This document shows, in pieces, positions 16,297 through 26,986 of a stretch of DNA of 64,000 bases; the stretch's first letter is position 1, and the number at the start of each line of letters is the position of its first letter. The stretch lies in NCBI RefSeq assembly GCF_000014945.1, contig NC_008553.1, positions 124,001 to 188,000 on the forward strand, written 5' to 3'. Origin of the DNA: Methanothrix thermoacetophila PT. Its GTDB lineage: Archaea; Halobacteriota; Methanosarcinia; Methanotrichales; Methanotrichaceae. The translations under genes and the position numbers were made by a program. The notes beneath the pieces were generated by a model. It saw only the letters and a program-made list of their open reading frames with translations, was not told the DNA's origin and did not search any database.

Positions 16297-17166
16297 TCAC
16301 GCAGTGCGATCCCTCAGACGCTCTTTCGCTGCCTTCTGGACGCTCGGGTCCGGATCGCTGCTGAGCATCTTCATTATGGATATTGGCGTGGATCTGTTCT
16401 TTGCGACTGCCTCTCTCACCAAAAAAGACCAGTGCCCTGCAAGGGCCTCCAGAGCTTCCACAGGTGTGGAAGGGTTCTCAGCCACAGCGCACCTGACCTC
16501 GATCATTCTGTCCTTGGAAAGAGAGATCAGCGAATCAGGAGGCGATTTTACATTTGCTGCAACCGCAACCCTCACATCTGTGATCCGATCATCCGCCAGA
16601 CGGCCGAGAACCTCCGGCGGAGTCACCGGATTCCGGGCGACTCTGAACCTGACCAGCCAGCTCTGATCCCGGGAGAGCTTTTCTGTGATGTACACCGGCA
16701 CCTTCGGATTTGATGCAACCGCAGCTCTCACATCATCGCTTTGGCTGGCTGAGAGCCTGATGATATCATGCTCCGGCGTCCTCGGGTTCTTTGCCACCGC
16801 CTCCATGACTATGTAGCGCAGCCGCTCATTTGTGGCATCGAACTCGACCATCTCATCCTCTGAGAGCTCTGATAGGAGGCTATCCGGCGTCGCTGTGTTC
16901 AGGGCAACAGCAGACCTTACATAGCCATCCGGATCCCTGGCGAGCGCCTCCAGGACATCCAGAGGCGTCTTGGGGTTACCGGCGACCGCCTCCCTGACCC
17001 ACTGAACCCTGTCCCTGGAGAGTACTTTCAGAACAGCGACGGGTGTTGACGGGTTCCACCCAACCGCACGCCTGACCCTCCATGAGATCGATCTCGAGAG
17101 CTCCTCGAGCACCTCAGGCTCTGTGTCATGCGACGATGCCCTGCGCTCCAGCTCTATCTCTTCCAT
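16297..17166 (-). CDS. Ten-repeat HEAT/LRV-like solenoid protein
   Basis: 289 residues consisting almost entirely of ten repeats of about 26 residues with the consensus NPxTPxxVLExLSxDxxxxVRxAVA. The pattern is that of the leucine-rich-repeat variant (LRV) or HEAT-like alpha solenoid family. Repeat 4 carries an insertion of about 11 residues. The N-terminal Fe-S cluster domain of bacterial LRV proteins is absent. Such solenoids bind protein partners; no specific role can be given. Start ATG 17166 (MEEIELERR) was preferred over 17217, whose added residues do not fit the repeats. Confidence 0.75.
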   Translation of the reverse strand: MEEIELERRASSHDTEPEVLEELSRSISWRVRRAVGWNPSTPVAVLKVLSRDRVQWVREAVAGNPKTPLDVLEALARDPDGYVRSAVALNTATPDSLLSELSEDEMVEFDATNERLRYIVMEAVAKNPRTPEHDIIRLSASQSDDVRAAVASNPKVPVYITEKLSRDQSWLVRFRVARNPVTPPEVLGRLADDRITDVRVAVAANVKSPPDSLISLSKDRMIEVRCAVAENPSTPVEALEALAGHWSFLVREAVAKNRSTPISIMKMLSSDPDPSVQKAAKERLRDRTA

Positions 17167-17336
17167 GATCGTAAGTGTATGCACAGATTTTTGATCCTTA
17201 CCACAGCGCTTCTGCATCGCGTACTCGCATCATCGAAGTCCATACAACTCCGCAGGCCCATCGACTTTGATCGGGTTTGTCTGGATCCGGCGATTAAAGA
17301 ACAGACTATATCGAGACCAGATATATCGATTTTCAG

Positions 17337-18254
17337 CTACATCCTGAAGAGCGTGTATGTGTACAGCTCCTCGAGTGTTTTCTCTGGATTCCGTTCGTCA
17401 TGCTTGCCCAACCTGGCTCGGATAACAGGCAGACTGAAGCACTGATTCACATATCTGATGAGATCTGGCTCACCGCTCACAGCCACGTATTTGACAAGAG
17501 GAGCGTATCGCTCAACGGCGCACTCCACCCTCTCCCTGAGATGCTCGCCATGCCTCCTTATGTCCTCCTCCCTCAGCCGCTCGAACCTGCGCTGCGACCA
17601 TCCCCCTTTCGAGTGCTTCTCCTTCACAGGCGTCCTCACGATCTCAAAGCTCTCGATCTGATCCGCTCCAAGCGAGACCATGATCATGCTGTCGCCGGCA
17701 TGTGCTGATATGAGGAGCACAGGAGTATCCACGATCTCCTGAATGGGGGATAGATCAAACCTGCGCCCCATGGTCACACCCTCAGAAACGAATGGCAGGG
17801 GTGGGACGATTATGAGCGTGAAGACATCGGGAAGGCTGAGAAGCGATATACCCCTCTCAGATGCCAGGGTCTTCAGGGATCTCGGCAGGATCGCCTCAGG
17901 AGCACCCTCCAGATTCCCACCGGGTGTGCGGTACTCGCTCAGGATGTCCTCCTCAGGTGATTCTATGTTATCGAGCCGCCGGAGCAGTCGCTTCATTATC
18001 CTTGGAGCGAGCTTCTGAACGCCAGGGGCCTCAGGGGTTTCATCAGAAGATCGCTCTGGGGTTCCTCTGAGCCTAAGCTCCGCCTCCTTCAGGGCGCGCC
18101 TGGTCTCCTGATAGGCGCTTGTGATCTTCTTCAGGCGCTCTTCGCGCTTTTCAAGTGTATGTTTGAGCTCCTCCTTCTCGCGAGTGAGATCCTGGAGCAT
18201 GCCTTCCAGCTCAGATATCCGCTCTTGATGTCGCTTTTTCCCGAAGAGATCCAA
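17337..18254 (-). CDS. Archaeal Vms1/eRF1-like peptidyl-tRNA release factor
   Basis: About 305 residues. Residues 5-70 are a charged coiled coil (ERISELEGMLQDLTREKEEL). The rest resembles the VLRF1 domain of Vms1/ANKZF1, an eRF1 relative that releases nascent chains from stalled large subunits. The key loop reads KGGWSQRRFERLREEDI, matching the GGxSQRRFER signature in place of the GGQ of eRF1. Start TTG 18254 has AGGAAGGTG 7 nt before it; the frame opens further upstream, but that would run into the tbp gene. It lies about 100 bp after tbp. Confidence 0.75.
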   Translation of the reverse strand: MDLFGKKRHQERISELEGMLQDLTREKEELKHTLEKREERLKKITSAYQETRRALKEAELRLRGTPERSSDETPEAPGVQKLAPRIMKRLLRRLDNIESPEEDILSEYRTPGGNLEGAPEAILPRSLKTLASERGISLLSLPDVFTLIIVPPLPFVSEGVTMGRRFDLSPIQEIVDTPVLLISAHAGDSMIMVSLGADQIESFEIVRTPVKEKHSKGGWSQRRFERLREEDIRRHGEHLRERVECAVERYAPLVKYVAVSGEPDLIRYVNQCFSLPVIRARLGKHDERNPEKTLEELYTYTLFRM

Positions 18255-18358
18255 AGAGCCACACCTTCCTGAGATACATGTCCCTCCGCGATCTGATGCA
18301 TCACCATGATCTGAGATCAAACTGACATGTGCACCAAACCAAGGAGAGCTTATCAGTA

Positions 18359-18910
18359 TCAAAGCAGTCCGAGGTTCTCGAGCTGCTGCCTCACGATCCT
18401 GACGCCCTCCTCGCACTCCTCAGGTGATTTTCCGCCGGTCACGACCAGCTTTCCGGAGCTGAATATCAGCACCACAACCTTGGGCTGCTTGATCCTGTAA
18501 ACAAGCCCTGGAAACTGCTCGGGCTCGTACTCTATGTTCTCGAGCCCGAGGCCGAGGGCGATGGCGTTGAGGTTGAGATCCGTCTTGAGATCTGCGGAGG
18601 CCACAATATTCTGAACGTGGATCTCCGGCTCGAGGTTGATGTTATCAAACCCTATCGACTTCAGCGTCCGGGCCATGTTGGTGATGACGGTTCTGACATC
18701 CTCCACGTTCTTGGCCCCGGTGCAGACGACCTTGCCGGACGTGAAAATCAGAAAAGCCGCCTTTGGAGACTTGACCCTATAAACAAGCCCGGGAAACTTC
18801 TCCTTGTTGTACTCGGCGCCTTCAAGCTCGGACTCGATCTTGACAAGATCGAACTCATCAGCAAGCTTTGTGGATGCCACCACGTTCTCGATATTTATTG
18901 TGGACTCCAT
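18359..18910 (-). CDS. tbp: TATA-box-binding protein
   Basis: 183 residues with the two direct TBP repeats: [17 protein letters not shown] to about residue 90, and [16 protein letters not shown] to about 178. Each holds the FPGLVYR block and the FxSGKxVxTG motif. It recruits TFB and RNA polymerase to promoters. Start ATG 18910 was chosen because GGAG lies 8 nt before it; ATG 18919 would overlap the Shine-Dalgarno. Three TATA-like sequences lie upstream, suggesting autoregulation. Confidence 0.96.
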   Translation of the reverse strand: MESTINIENVVASTKLADEFDLVKIESELEGAEYNKEKFPGLVYRVKSPKAAFLIFTSGKVVCTGAKNVEDVRTVITNMARTLKSIGFDNINLEPEIHVQNIVASADLKTDLNLNAIALGLGLENIEYEPEQFPGLVYRIKQPKVVVLIFSSGKLVVTGGKSPEECEEGVRIVRQQLENLGLL

Positions 18911-18947
18911 ATCGCGCATCTCCTGGAGAGGTTTTTAAACGTAGGGG

Positions 18948-18979
18948 TATATAAAGATAGTATATAAAGGATATAAAGA
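18948..18979 (-). promoter_or_regulatory. Triple TATA boxes upstream of tbp
   Basis: On the minus strand CTTTATATA occurs at 18948-18956 and 18961-18969, and CTTTATAT at about 18971-18978. The spacing is about 13 and 10 bp. The box nearest the gene places transcription near 18922. Extra boxes upstream of the TBP gene itself could serve feedback control. Confidence 0.6.
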
Positions 18980-19132
18980 GGGGCATCTGTCTTGACATTG
19001 CAGGAATGGAGCTGACTGCATCAGCAGCATGCTGGCGAACATAGTCCATAAGAAGAGGAGATTCAACCTGTACAGCAGCACCGAGTCCGAAGTCCCCATG
19101 CTTCTAGATCTGAGAGGAAGCATGTCGCAAAA

Positions 19133-19220
19133 CGGACTCGCTGGGAATCGAACCCAGGTCAGCGGGTCTCCTCGATGAGATCTCCGAAGCCCGCTAGGAT
19201 ATCCTCTACCCCACGAGCCC
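19133..19220 (-). tRNA. tRNA-Arg (anticodon TCG) with a 16-nt intron
   Basis: The acceptor stem is GGGCTCG with CGAGTCC and discriminator G. The anticodon stem is GCGGG/CCCGC, and the T arm is CTGGG-TTCGATT-CCCAG. The loop reads CT-TCG-G, then the intron, then A. Without the intron the RNA is 72 nt. The anticodon UCG reads CGA arginine codons. CCA is not encoded. Confidence 0.9.
19168..19183 (-). other. tRNA-Arg intron with bulge-helix-bulge fold
   Basis: A 16-nt intron between positions 37 and 38. Intron GAGG pairs with exon CTTC (positions 32-35), and the intron GAT/ATC pair closes an inner CTC loop. The 3-nt bulges are GG^A and AG^A. This is a complete archaeal bulge-helix-bulge substrate in minimal form. 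Confidence 0.8.
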
Positions 19221-19447
19221 GCGTGATCACCTCTTGCTCCCTCTGTTATTAACCTTTCCAGGCAGTGTATGAGGATCGTCAGTATTACGAAGATCGCTCT
19301 TATCAATATGATAACTTGCCCAATGGAGCACTGTCATGATATGGAGTCGAATGGATGAGCATGTTCACCAACCACATCACATGCCGTACAAGTTGCTGCG
19401 CACATAAGAGCGACGAAGATACGCAGGATACGCATATTAACGATGCC

Positions 19448-21883
19448 ATGGCAGAGCTGATACGGATGCGTAGAAAGGATGAGATCCCTGAGCTTCTGGC
19501 CCCGGCCGGCTCCTGGGATGCGCTGGTTGCGGCTGTTGCAGCCGGAGCGGATGCTGTTTACCTTGGAGGAAAGCGTTTCAGCGCCCGGATGTTCGCCGAG
19601 AACTTCCCCAGCCTGGAGGAGGCTGTGGATTACGCTCATGCAAGGAACGTCAGGGTCTATGTAACCGTGAACACCCTCGTTCGTGATTGTGAGATCGACG
19701 AGCTGGAGGATTATCTGGTGGAGATCTGCGAGATTGGCGCAGACGCGATACTTGTGCAGGATACTGGAGTTGTTAGGCTGGCCAGGGATATCGTGCCGGA
19801 GCTGGAGCTCCATGCATCAACCCAGATGACGATACACAGCGCTGATGGAGTCAGATGGGCTGCGAGGAACGGCCTAAAGCGGGTGGTGCTCTCGAGAGAG
19901 CTTTCTGTTGATGATATTAAAAACATAAAAAATGTTTCCGATGATCTGGGCGTAGGGCTTGAGGTCTTTGTGCACGGCGCGCTCTGCTACTCTTACTCCG
20001 GACAGTGTCTTTTATCATCATCAATGGGTGGCAGAAGCGGAAACCGCGGGATGTGCGCCCAGCCGTGCAGGAAGCCATACACGCTGCTCAGAGGCACATC
20101 TGATGAATATGGAAGGCTGAAAGATCTGAGAAGGAGAGGAGGGGAATGCTATCTGCTCTCCACCCGTGATCTCTGCACGTACCCCAGCCTTGATAAGATC
20201 GTATCAGCTGGAGTCGACGCGCTCAAGATCGAGGGGCGGATGAAGTCTGCAGAGTACGTCGCCATTGTGACAAGGGTTTACAGAGATGCGCTTGATGCCA
20301 TCGCGAGAGGTGATTGGGCGCAGGATGATGGAGAGATCCAGAGGCTCGCGCTCGCCTTCAACAGGGGGTTTACAGAGGGATACATCCTGGGCGCAGATGA
20401 TATCATGGGAAGAGAGATGCCGGACAACAGGGGCGTCCTTGTGGGAAAGATCCTGAACTGCTCAGGGGGTTTTGCGGTCGTATCTCCCACCGGCGAGATC
20501 CTTCCAGAGCCCGGTGACGGGGCAGTGCTTCGCTCAGGAGCGGAGGAGATCGGATTCGTTGTGAGAGAGAGGGTCGATTTACAGAATGGCACGTTCGGGC
20601 TCAGGGTGCCTGATGGTGCCAGGACGGGAATGTATCTTTACATAACGCGATCCGCCCGCATGAGGGACGATGCTGAGAGGATCATCAGAAGAGGAAGAGA
20701 TAGAATCCCAATCGACCTGCGGATATCCTTTGATAACGGGGTGCCGGTCGCAGATGTATATCTAGCTGGGCCGTCTGGGCGGATAGAGCTCTCTGTTAAG
20801 GGAGACTTTGTCATGGAGGCTGCGAGAACGCTTCCCCTCAGCCCCTCGCAAATAGAATCTCAGATGCGGAGAACCGGCGGAACCCAGTTCGTCTTCAGGG
20901 AGGTCGTCATCGATTATCCCGGGGGACTTTACACCACGCCAGCGAAGCTCAATCAGCTCAGAAGAGATATACTCAGAGCTGCGGAGAACGCTCTTGTGCA
21001 CTCGTACAAAAGAGTGTGCACCAGAGGAAGATCGCCAGCTCTTGACAGAACTGAGAGAAAGGCTGACCGGCTCAGGGTATCGGTTTATGCCGATACTCTT
21101 GATGTGATTGATGGAGCGCTTGAGGGCGGCGCTGAGAGGGTGTACTTCGAGCCAACTACATATGAGCATGACCTTGCCTCTGCCCTGGAGAAGGCCCGCG
21201 ATCTCTGTGAAGGGCGCGCAGAGCTGGTCTGGAAGTGGCCCCGGATAACAAGAGATCGTTTTCTGTATATGGCTGGGGATGTTCTCCGCGATTTCCGTCT
21301 CAACAAGATCATGGTCGAGAACCTGGGCGCTCTCGAGGCAGCAGAGCGATACGAATGCGAGATCTTCGGAGGACAGGGGCTGAACATATGGAACTCGCTG
21401 AGCGTGTGCATGCTCTCAGGAGCGAGAGCCCTGACGCTCTCACCGGAGCTCTCCGCAAGCCAGATCTCATCTATCGCATCTCTCCGTGACAGACCAGATC
21501 TTGAGGTGATCGCCCAGGGAAACATCGTGATCGCAGTGACCGAGGACAGGCTCATCTCAGAGGGAGATGTCTGCGCGATTCGGGACAGGAGACACATCTT
21601 TCCCGTCAGGAGAGATGCCGCGGGCGTCACGAATATACTGAACAGCGTGGAGACCTGCCTCCTGGATTACCTCCCTCAGATATCTTTGATGGGTGTGGAT
21701 TCTGTGGCGATCGATGCCAGGTGGAGGACAAAAAAGTATGCCAGAGAGATGGCCGGGATATACTCGAGGGCTGTGGGGGAGCTTTCAGAGCTCCCGAAGC
21801 TCAAAAGCATGGTCAGGCGAATGGCCATGGGCGGGATCACAGCAGGACATTTTCTGAGGGGTGTTGCAGAGGCAAGCGATTGA
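19448..21883 (+). CDS. U32 family peptidase-like protein
   Basis: About 811 residues. The N-terminal part (about 12-290) reads ELLAPAGSWDALVAAVAAGADAVYLG as a TIM-barrel start and contains HASTQMTIHS and the U32 signature ALCYSYSGQCLLSS with RGMCAQPCRKPY. The central part resembles the DUF3656-type insertion, and the C-terminal part is a second barrel-like half. Relatives include YhbU and RlhA, the latter being needed for 23S rRNA hydroxylation, so RNA modification is as likely as proteolysis. Start ATG 19448 precedes the conserved region; the ORF is open from 19355 with no family similarity. Confidence 0.85.
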   Translation: MAELIRMRRKDEIPELLAPAGSWDALVAAVAAGADAVYLGGKRFSARMFAENFPSLEEAVDYAHARNVRVYVTVNTLVRDCEIDELEDYLVEICEIGADAILVQDTGVVRLARDIVPELELHASTQMTIHSADGVRWAARNGLKRVVLSRELSVDDIKNIKNVSDDLGVGLEVFVHGALCYSYSGQCLLSSSMGGRSGNRGMCAQPCRKPYTLLRGTSDEYGRLKDLRRRGGECYLLSTRDLCTYPSLDKIVSAGVDALKIEGRMKSAEYVAIVTRVYRDALDAIARGDWAQDDGEIQRLALAFNRGFTEGYILGADDIMGREMPDNRGVLVGKILNCSGGFAVVSPTGEILPEPGDGAVLRSGAEEIGFVVRERVDLQNGTFGLRVPDGARTGMYLYITRSARMRDDAERIIRRGRDRIPIDLRISFDNGVPVADVYLAGPSGRIELSVKGDFVMEAARTLPLSPSQIESQMRRTGGTQFVFREVVIDYPGGLYTTPAKLNQLRRDILRAAENALVHSYKRVCTRGRSPALDRTERKADRLRVSVYADTLDVIDGALEGGAERVYFEPTTYEHDLASALEKARDLCEGRAELVWKWPRITRDRFLYMAGDVLRDFRLNKIMVENLGALEAAERYECEIFGGQGLNIWNSLSVCMLSGARALTLSPELSASQISSIASLRDRPDLEVIAQGNIVIAVTEDRLISEGDVCAIRDRRHIFPVRRDAAGVTNILNSVETCLLDYLPQISLMGVDSVAIDARWRTKKYAREMAGIYSRAVGELSELPKLKSMVRRMAMGGITAGHFLRGVAEASD

Positions 21884-22051
21884 ACGGAGCACTGAAATTC
21901 CTGCCGTTAACGCGCCCGGATTTTGTGCGTAAGCACATGTGATATCATGCGTGCCTCTCCGCGATCTCAATTATGGCGCTGCTCCACCGAGGTCCCCAAC
22001 CTGTGATATCGACAACGGTGGTCTGGAATCACATTCTCTAAGGCGACAGGT

Positions 22052-22060
22052 TCTATATAC
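22052..22060 (+). promoter_or_regulatory. TATA box of the XRE-cupin operon
   Basis: TCTATATAC centred 27 nt before ATG 22083, which predicts a leaderless transcript for the regulator-ligase-oxidoreductase operon. Confidence 0.55.
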
Positions 22061-22082
22061 ATGCAGATATTGGTTGACCACC

Positions 22083-22631
22083 ATGAACGAGAAGCTTGAG
22101 GAGATCGGATCGCGGATACGTGAGCTTCGAGAGCTCTCAAAGATTTCGCCTGAGGAGATGGCCGGATACCTCAAAGTGCCGCTTGAGACATACTGCGGGT
22201 ACGAGTCAGGCCATCTCGACATACCTGCGAGCCTGCTTTTCAAGATCGCGCAGCGCCTCGATGTCGACATGAGTCTCCTTCTAACAGGCCAGGAGCCGAA
22301 GATGAGCATCTTCACCGTGACCAGAAAGGGGGAGGGAGTGGAGGTCGAGAGGAGGAAGCAGTACAGGTACCAGAGCCTCGCGGGGCGGTTCGCACATAAG
22401 AAGGCAGAGCCATTCATAGTCACCGTCGAGCCGCGGTCTGAAAAGCCAGCGGTCTACAGCCATCCCGGCCAGGAGTTCGACTACATCCTGGAGGGGACCA
22501 TAAAGATATACATCCACAACAACGAGATCGTCCTCAACGAGGGCGATTCGATATTCTTCGATTCGTCTTATGATCACGCTATGGAGGCTCTCAACAACAG
22601 ACCTGCCAGGATGCTTGTCATTGTCATGTGA
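22083..22631 (+). CDS. XRE-type helix-turn-helix regulator with cupin domain
   Basis: 182 residues. Residues 5-65 are an XRE/Cro helix-turn-helix ([19 protein letters not shown], then a Gly-Tyr-Glu-Ser-Gly recognition turn). Residues 110-182 form a cupin barrel ([19 protein letters not shown] and the [19 protein letters not shown] block). Such proteins bind small effectors in the cupin and regulate adjacent genes. The ATG 22083 start is supported by a TATA box 27 nt before it. The acyl-CoA ligase gene starts 14 bp downstream, so it probably senses a substrate or product of that pathway. Confidence 0.9.
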   Translation: MNEKLEEIGSRIRELRELSKISPEEMAGYLKVPLETYCGYESGHLDIPASLLFKIAQRLDVDMSLLLTGQEPKMSIFTVTRKGEGVEVERRKQYRYQSLAGRFAHKKAEPFIVTVEPRSEKPAVYSHPGQEFDYILEGTIKIYIHNNEIVLNEGDSIFFDSSYDHAMEALNNRPARMLVIVM

Positions 22632-22645
22632 GGGAGGGGCTTTAT

Positions 22646-24529
22646 TTGGCATCGCTTCTGCACAAGTTTGTGTCAAGGGTCGAGTTCGACTCATACGAGG
22701 ATTTCAGGAACAACTTCAGAATAATTGTTCCGGAGAACTTCAACTTCGCCTACGATGTCGTCGATGTTTACGCTCAGGAGCAACCTGATAAGATCGCTCT
22801 GGTCTGGTGCAACGATCACGGTGAGGAGAGGATCTTCACATTCAAGGACATGAAGCACTGGAGCGACAGGGCGGCCAATCTCTTCAGTAGCTACGGAATC
22901 AGAAAAGGCGATACTGTGATGCTCACGCTGAAGAGCCGCTATGACTTCTGGATCTGCATGATAGGCCTCAACAAGATTGGGGCGGTGGCAATCCCGTCAA
23001 CCCACATGCTCAAGGCGAAGGACATCGTCTACAGAATAAAAAAGGCTAACCTGAAGATGGTCGTCTGCATAATAGAGGATGGAGTGCCAGAGGAGGTAGA
23101 TCTCGCTCATAAAGAGCTCGGCGATGTGAATCTCATAAAAGCATTTGTGGGCAGAGAGGATCAGGAGAGGGAGGGATGGATAAACTTCAGGCGCGCGCTC
23201 GCTGAGGCATCTCCTGATTTCACAAGACCTGTGGGGGAGGAGGCCACCAGGAACGAGGATGTTCTCATAGCCTACTTCACCTCCGGAACCACGGGCTACC
23301 CGAAGATGGTGAAACACGACCAAACATATCCGCTGGGACACATACTCACAGCGAAGTACTGGCAGAACGTCGCAGACGATGGACTGCACTACACGGTCGC
23401 GGATACAGGCTGGGCGAAGTGCGCCTGGGGCAAGATATACGGCCAGTGGATAGCTGGCTCGGCGGTCTTTGTCTACGACTACGACAGGTTTGACGCTGGA
23501 AGAATGATGGAGAAGCTATCAAAGTATAAGGTCACAACGTTCTGCGCCCCTCCGACGATCTACAGGTTCATGATCAAGGGGGACATGTCGAAGTACGATT
23601 TCTCCACATTAAAATACGCGGTCACTGCGGGCGAGCCGCTGAACCCATCTGTGTATGAGAGGTTCCTGGAGGTCACAGGCCTCAAGCTCATGGAGGGCTA
23701 CGGCCAGACTGAGACTGTGGTGACGATAGCGAACTTCCCCTGGATGGAGCCGAAGCCTGGATCCATGGGCAAGCCCGCGCCCGGCTTCGATATAGTCCTC
23801 CTGAAGGACAGCAGGCAATGCGAGGTGGGCGAGGAGGGTGAGATCGTAATCCGCACGGATAAGGGAAAGCCGGTTGGGCTCTTCATAGACTACCACCTCG
23901 ATCCAGACAGGGTGAGGAACACCTGGCACGATGGATACTATCACACGGGAGATACCGCGTGGGTCGACGAGGACGGGTACATATGGTTTGTTGGCAGGAC
24001 AGACGACATGATAAAGACCTCCGGCTACAGGGTCGGGCCGTTTGAGGTCGAGAGCGCCCTGATGACTCATCCCGCAGTCCTGGAGTGTGCTATAACAGGC
24101 GTCCCCGATCCGATCAGAGGGCAGGTGATCAAGGCGACCGTGGTTCTTACAAAGGGCTACACGCCATCAGAGGAGCTGAAGAGAGAGCTGCAGGAGCATG
24201 TCAAGAGGGTAACAGCCCCCTACAAGTACCCCAGAATCGTGGAGTTTGTGGAGGAGCTCCCGAAGACGATAAGCGGAAAGATACGCAGGGTCGAGATCAG
24301 GGAGAAGGACAAGCCGTATCCGATTATAAACGCAATGGAGTGCAAGGGGTGTGAGCGGTGCATTCTCGCATGCCCTGTGAACGTGCTCAGGATGAGTGAG
24401 GAGCTGAACAGCAGGGGCTACAGGTATTCCGTGTACGCAGGAGATGGGTGCATAGGGTGCGGCGCGTGCTACTACACATGCCCCGAGCCGAACGCGCTTG
24501 CTGTTCACATACCATCAAAGGGCGAGTGA
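22646..24529 (+). CDS. AMP-forming acyl-CoA ligase fused to a 2[4Fe-4S] ferredoxin
   Basis: About 627 residues. The first 560 are an acyl-CoA synthetase: [15 protein letters not shown] (ATP loop), [26 protein letters not shown] and the late lysine region [12 protein letters not shown]. The C-terminal 60 residues are a dicluster ferredoxin, [12 protein letters not shown] and [14 protein letters not shown], which such ligases normally lack. TTG 22646 has GAGGGG 6 nt before it and is preferred to GTG 22628. The 2-oxoacid:ferredoxin oxidoreductase genes follow 4 bp later; the ferredoxin part may replace their missing delta subunit. The substrate could be acetate, a branched-chain or an aryl acid; this cannot be read from sequence. 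Confidence 0.9.
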   Translation: MASLLHKFVSRVEFDSYEDFRNNFRIIVPENFNFAYDVVDVYAQEQPDKIALVWCNDHGEERIFTFKDMKHWSDRAANLFSSYGIRKGDTVMLTLKSRYDFWICMIGLNKIGAVAIPSTHMLKAKDIVYRIKKANLKMVVCIIEDGVPEEVDLAHKELGDVNLIKAFVGREDQEREGWINFRRALAEASPDFTRPVGEEATRNEDVLIAYFTSGTTGYPKMVKHDQTYPLGHILTAKYWQNVADDGLHYTVADTGWAKCAWGKIYGQWIAGSAVFVYDYDRFDAGRMMEKLSKYKVTTFCAPPTIYRFMIKGDMSKYDFSTLKYAVTAGEPLNPSVYERFLEVTGLKLMEGYGQTETVVTIANFPWMEPKPGSMGKPAPGFDIVLLKDSRQCEVGEEGEIVIRTDKGKPVGLFIDYHLDPDRVRNTWHDGYYHTGDTAWVDEDGYIWFVGRTDDMIKTSGYRVGPFEVESALMTHPAVLECAITGVPDPIRGQVIKATVVLTKGYTPSEELKRELQEHVKRVTAPYKYPRIVEFVEELPKTISGKIRRVEIREKDKPYPIINAMECKGCERCILACPVNVLRMSEELNSRGYRYSVYAGDGCIGCGACYYTCPEPNALAVHIPSKGE

Positions 24530-24533
24530 GACC

Positions 24534-25577
24534 ATGCCATCAAAGCTGGTAGCGGGCAACACGGCTGTTGTGATAGGGGCGATGTATGCTGGATGCGACT
24601 GCTTCTTTGGCTACCCGATCACACCTGCGAGCGAGATCCTCCAGGAGGCGTCCCGGTACTTCCCGATGGTTGGGAGGAAGTTCGTCCAGGCTGAGTCTGA
24701 GGAGGCTGCGATCAACATGGTCTACGGGGCTGCAGCTGCAGGCCACAGGGTGCTGGCCGCCTCCTCCGGACCGGGAATGAGCCTCAAGCAGGAAGGGATA
24801 AGCTACCTGGCGGGTGCCGAGCTGCCGTGCGTCATAGTCGATATCAACAGAGCAGGCCCGGGTCTCGGAAACATAGGGCCAGAGCAGTCGGACTACAACC
24901 AGACCGTCAAGGGCGGGGGGCACGGGTGCTACAGGAACATCGTGCTCGCGCCGAACTCGGTGCAGGAGATGTGCGATCACACCATCAAAGCCTTCGAGCT
25001 CGCGTTCAAGTACAGGAATCCGGCTGTGGTGCTTGCGGATGGTGTTCTGGGGCACATGGTCGAGCCGCTGAGGTTCCCCGAGAGCGCGATCACTCCTGTG
25101 ATAGACACATCATGGGCAGTCTGCGGCACAAAGGGGACCAGAGGGAATGTAATAACATCGATCTTTCTCAACTTCGATGAGCTTGAAAGACACAACATCA
25201 GGCTCCAGGAGAAATACAGGCGCATAAGGGAGAACGAGGCCGCATATGAGACATACAGGGTGGACGATGCAGAGGTTGTTCTCGTATCATATGGCATAAG
25301 CAGCAGGATCGCCAGATCTGCAGTGGATGCCGCCAGGCGTGATGGCATCAATGCAGGCCTGTTCAGGCCCATAACGCTCTTCCCGTTCCCGGATAAGGCG
25401 TTAAAGGAGATCGCGGAAAGGGGATGCAGGCTCATATCCGTGGAGATGAGCGACGGCCAGATGCGGGAGGACATAATCCTCGCCACAGGCGCTGATGTCG
25501 AGCTTGTCTCGAGGTATGGAGGCAATCTCATCACACGCGAGGAGATCATGAGAAAGATCAGGGAGGTGAGCAGATGA
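24534..25577 (+). CDS. 2-oxoacid:ferredoxin oxidoreductase, alpha subunit (Kor/Vor type)
   Basis: 347 residues. The N-terminal pyrimidine-binding domain reads [17 protein letters not shown], with Glu in [18 protein letters not shown] and [19 protein letters not shown]. The C-terminal domain II region follows after about residue 240. These enzymes make or use acyl-CoA, CO2 and 2-oxoacids with ferredoxin and TPP. The substrate class (2-oxoglutarate, branched-chain or other) is not decided by sequence. It starts 4 bp after the ligase and overlaps the next gene by 4 bp (ATGA). Confidence 0.9.
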   Translation: MPSKLVAGNTAVVIGAMYAGCDCFFGYPITPASEILQEASRYFPMVGRKFVQAESEEAAINMVYGAAAAGHRVLAASSGPGMSLKQEGISYLAGAELPCVIVDINRAGPGLGNIGPEQSDYNQTVKGGGHGCYRNIVLAPNSVQEMCDHTIKAFELAFKYRNPAVVLADGVLGHMVEPLRFPESAITPVIDTSWAVCGTKGTRGNVITSIFLNFDELERHNIRLQEKYRRIRENEAAYETYRVDDAEVVLVSYGISSRIARSAVDAARRDGINAGLFRPITLFPFPDKALKEIAERGCRLISVEMSDGQMREDIILATGADVELVSRYGGNLITREEIMRKIREVSR

Positions 25578-26986
25578 GAAAAGATCTCGGTGGGCATCCG
25601 GGCCTTTACAGCGAGTACCCGAGAAAGGGAGGAAGCGCACCTGGAGCGACGCACTACTGCCCCGGATGCGGTCATGGCATTTTGCACAAGCTCATAGGCG
25701 AGGCGATGGCGGATCTTGGGATACAGGACAGATGCGTCCTTCTGAGCCCTGTCGGATGTGCTGTCTTCGCCTACTACTACCTCGACTGCGGCCATGTCCA
25801 GGCAGCACATGGGAGAGCTCCTGCGATCGGCACTGGAATATCCAGAGCTGAGGACGATGCGATAGTGATCTCATACCAGGGAGATGGTGATCTCGCATCC
25901 ATAGGTCTCAACGAGACGATACAGGCCGCGAACCGCGGGGAGAAGATGGCCGTATTCTTCATCAACAACACAGTCTACGGGATGACAGGCGGCCAGATGG
26001 CCCCGACCACCTTGGTTGGAGAGGTCACATCAACAACGCCAACCGGAAGAGACCCCAGAGAGGCAGGCTATCCGCTGCATGTCTGCGAGATCCTGGACAC
26101 GCTCAAGGCGCCTGTATACATAGAGCGCGTATCTCTCTCTGACATAGAGCACATCAGAAAGGCCAGAAGGGCGGTGAGGAAGGCGCTGGAGATACAGCGG
26201 GATAAGAAGGGATACGCTTTTGTGGAGTTCCTCTCGCCCTGCCCGACGATACTGAGAATGGACGCGAAGGGCGTGGAGCGCTTCATAAACGAGGAGATGG
26301 AGAAGGAGTTTCCGCTGAAGCGTTTCAGGGACAGATCTGGAGAGGTCGAGCCAATAGTGCGGATGAAGAGCGATTTTTCAAAGGAATCACTGGATCGCAT
26401 ATTTGGCGTGGCGGGAGAGGAGTCGATAGAGCCGGTGCATGACCCAGAGTTTGGCACGATGAGCATCAGGATCTCCGGCTTTGGCGGACAGGGTGTTCTC
26501 AGCATGGGCCTCGCGCTCGCCCAGGCCGCGTACTTGTCACGCAGGTTCGTCTCATGGTACCCGGACTATGGGCCGGAGCAGAGGGGCGGCACATCAAACT
26601 GCACTGTGGTGATATCAGGAGAGCCGATATCATCGCCTGTCGTGGATGAGATCGATATCCTAGTGGCATTCAACCGGCCGTCGCTGGAGAAGTTCTCGTC
26701 CAGTGTCAGAGAGCTCATACTCTATGATATGCTCGCGGGCGAGTTTCAGGGAAGCGTGCGATCGATACCGGTAGCTGCAACGGAGATCGCCACGCAGAAG
26801 GGAGCGCAACAGGCTGCGAACACCGCGATGCTCGGCGCTCTCATGGCCACAGGTCGCCTCGGGCTTCCCGAGGATTCGTACGTGGGCGCGATAAAGGATG
26901 CGTTCTCGAAGAAGCCGAAGCTTGTGCCGCTGAACCTGGAGATATTCAGGGCAGGGGCAGACTGGGTACGGAAGATGGATCGATGA
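25574..26986 (+). CDS. 2-oxoacid:ferredoxin oxidoreductase, fused beta-gamma subunit
   Basis: 470 residues combining two subunits that are usually separate. Residues 15-290 are the TPP-binding beta subunit: [20 protein letters not shown], and [12 protein letters not shown] with [17 protein letters not shown] as the TPP-Mg motif. Residues 300-470 are the gamma subunit: [37 protein letters not shown]. With the alpha subunit this is a full catalytic unit lacking only the ferredoxin-like delta subunit. The stop overlaps the start of cofE (ATGA), so cofE belongs to the same transcript. Confidence 0.9.
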   Translation: MRKDLGGHPGLYSEYPRKGGSAPGATHYCPGCGHGILHKLIGEAMADLGIQDRCVLLSPVGCAVFAYYYLDCGHVQAAHGRAPAIGTGISRAEDDAIVISYQGDGDLASIGLNETIQAANRGEKMAVFFINNTVYGMTGGQMAPTTLVGEVTSTTPTGRDPREAGYPLHVCEILDTLKAPVYIERVSLSDIEHIRKARRAVRKALEIQRDKKGYAFVEFLSPCPTILRMDAKGVERFINEEMEKEFPLKRFRDRSGEVEPIVRMKSDFSKESLDRIFGVAGEESIEPVHDPEFGTMSIRISGFGGQGVLSMGLALAQAAYLSRRFVSWYPDYGPEQRGGTSNCTVVISGEPISSPVVDEIDILVAFNRPSLEKFSSSVRELILYDMLAGEFQGSVRSIPVAATEIATQKGAQQAANTAMLGALMATGRLGLPEDSYVGAIKDAFSKKPKLVPLNLEIFRAGADWVRKMDR

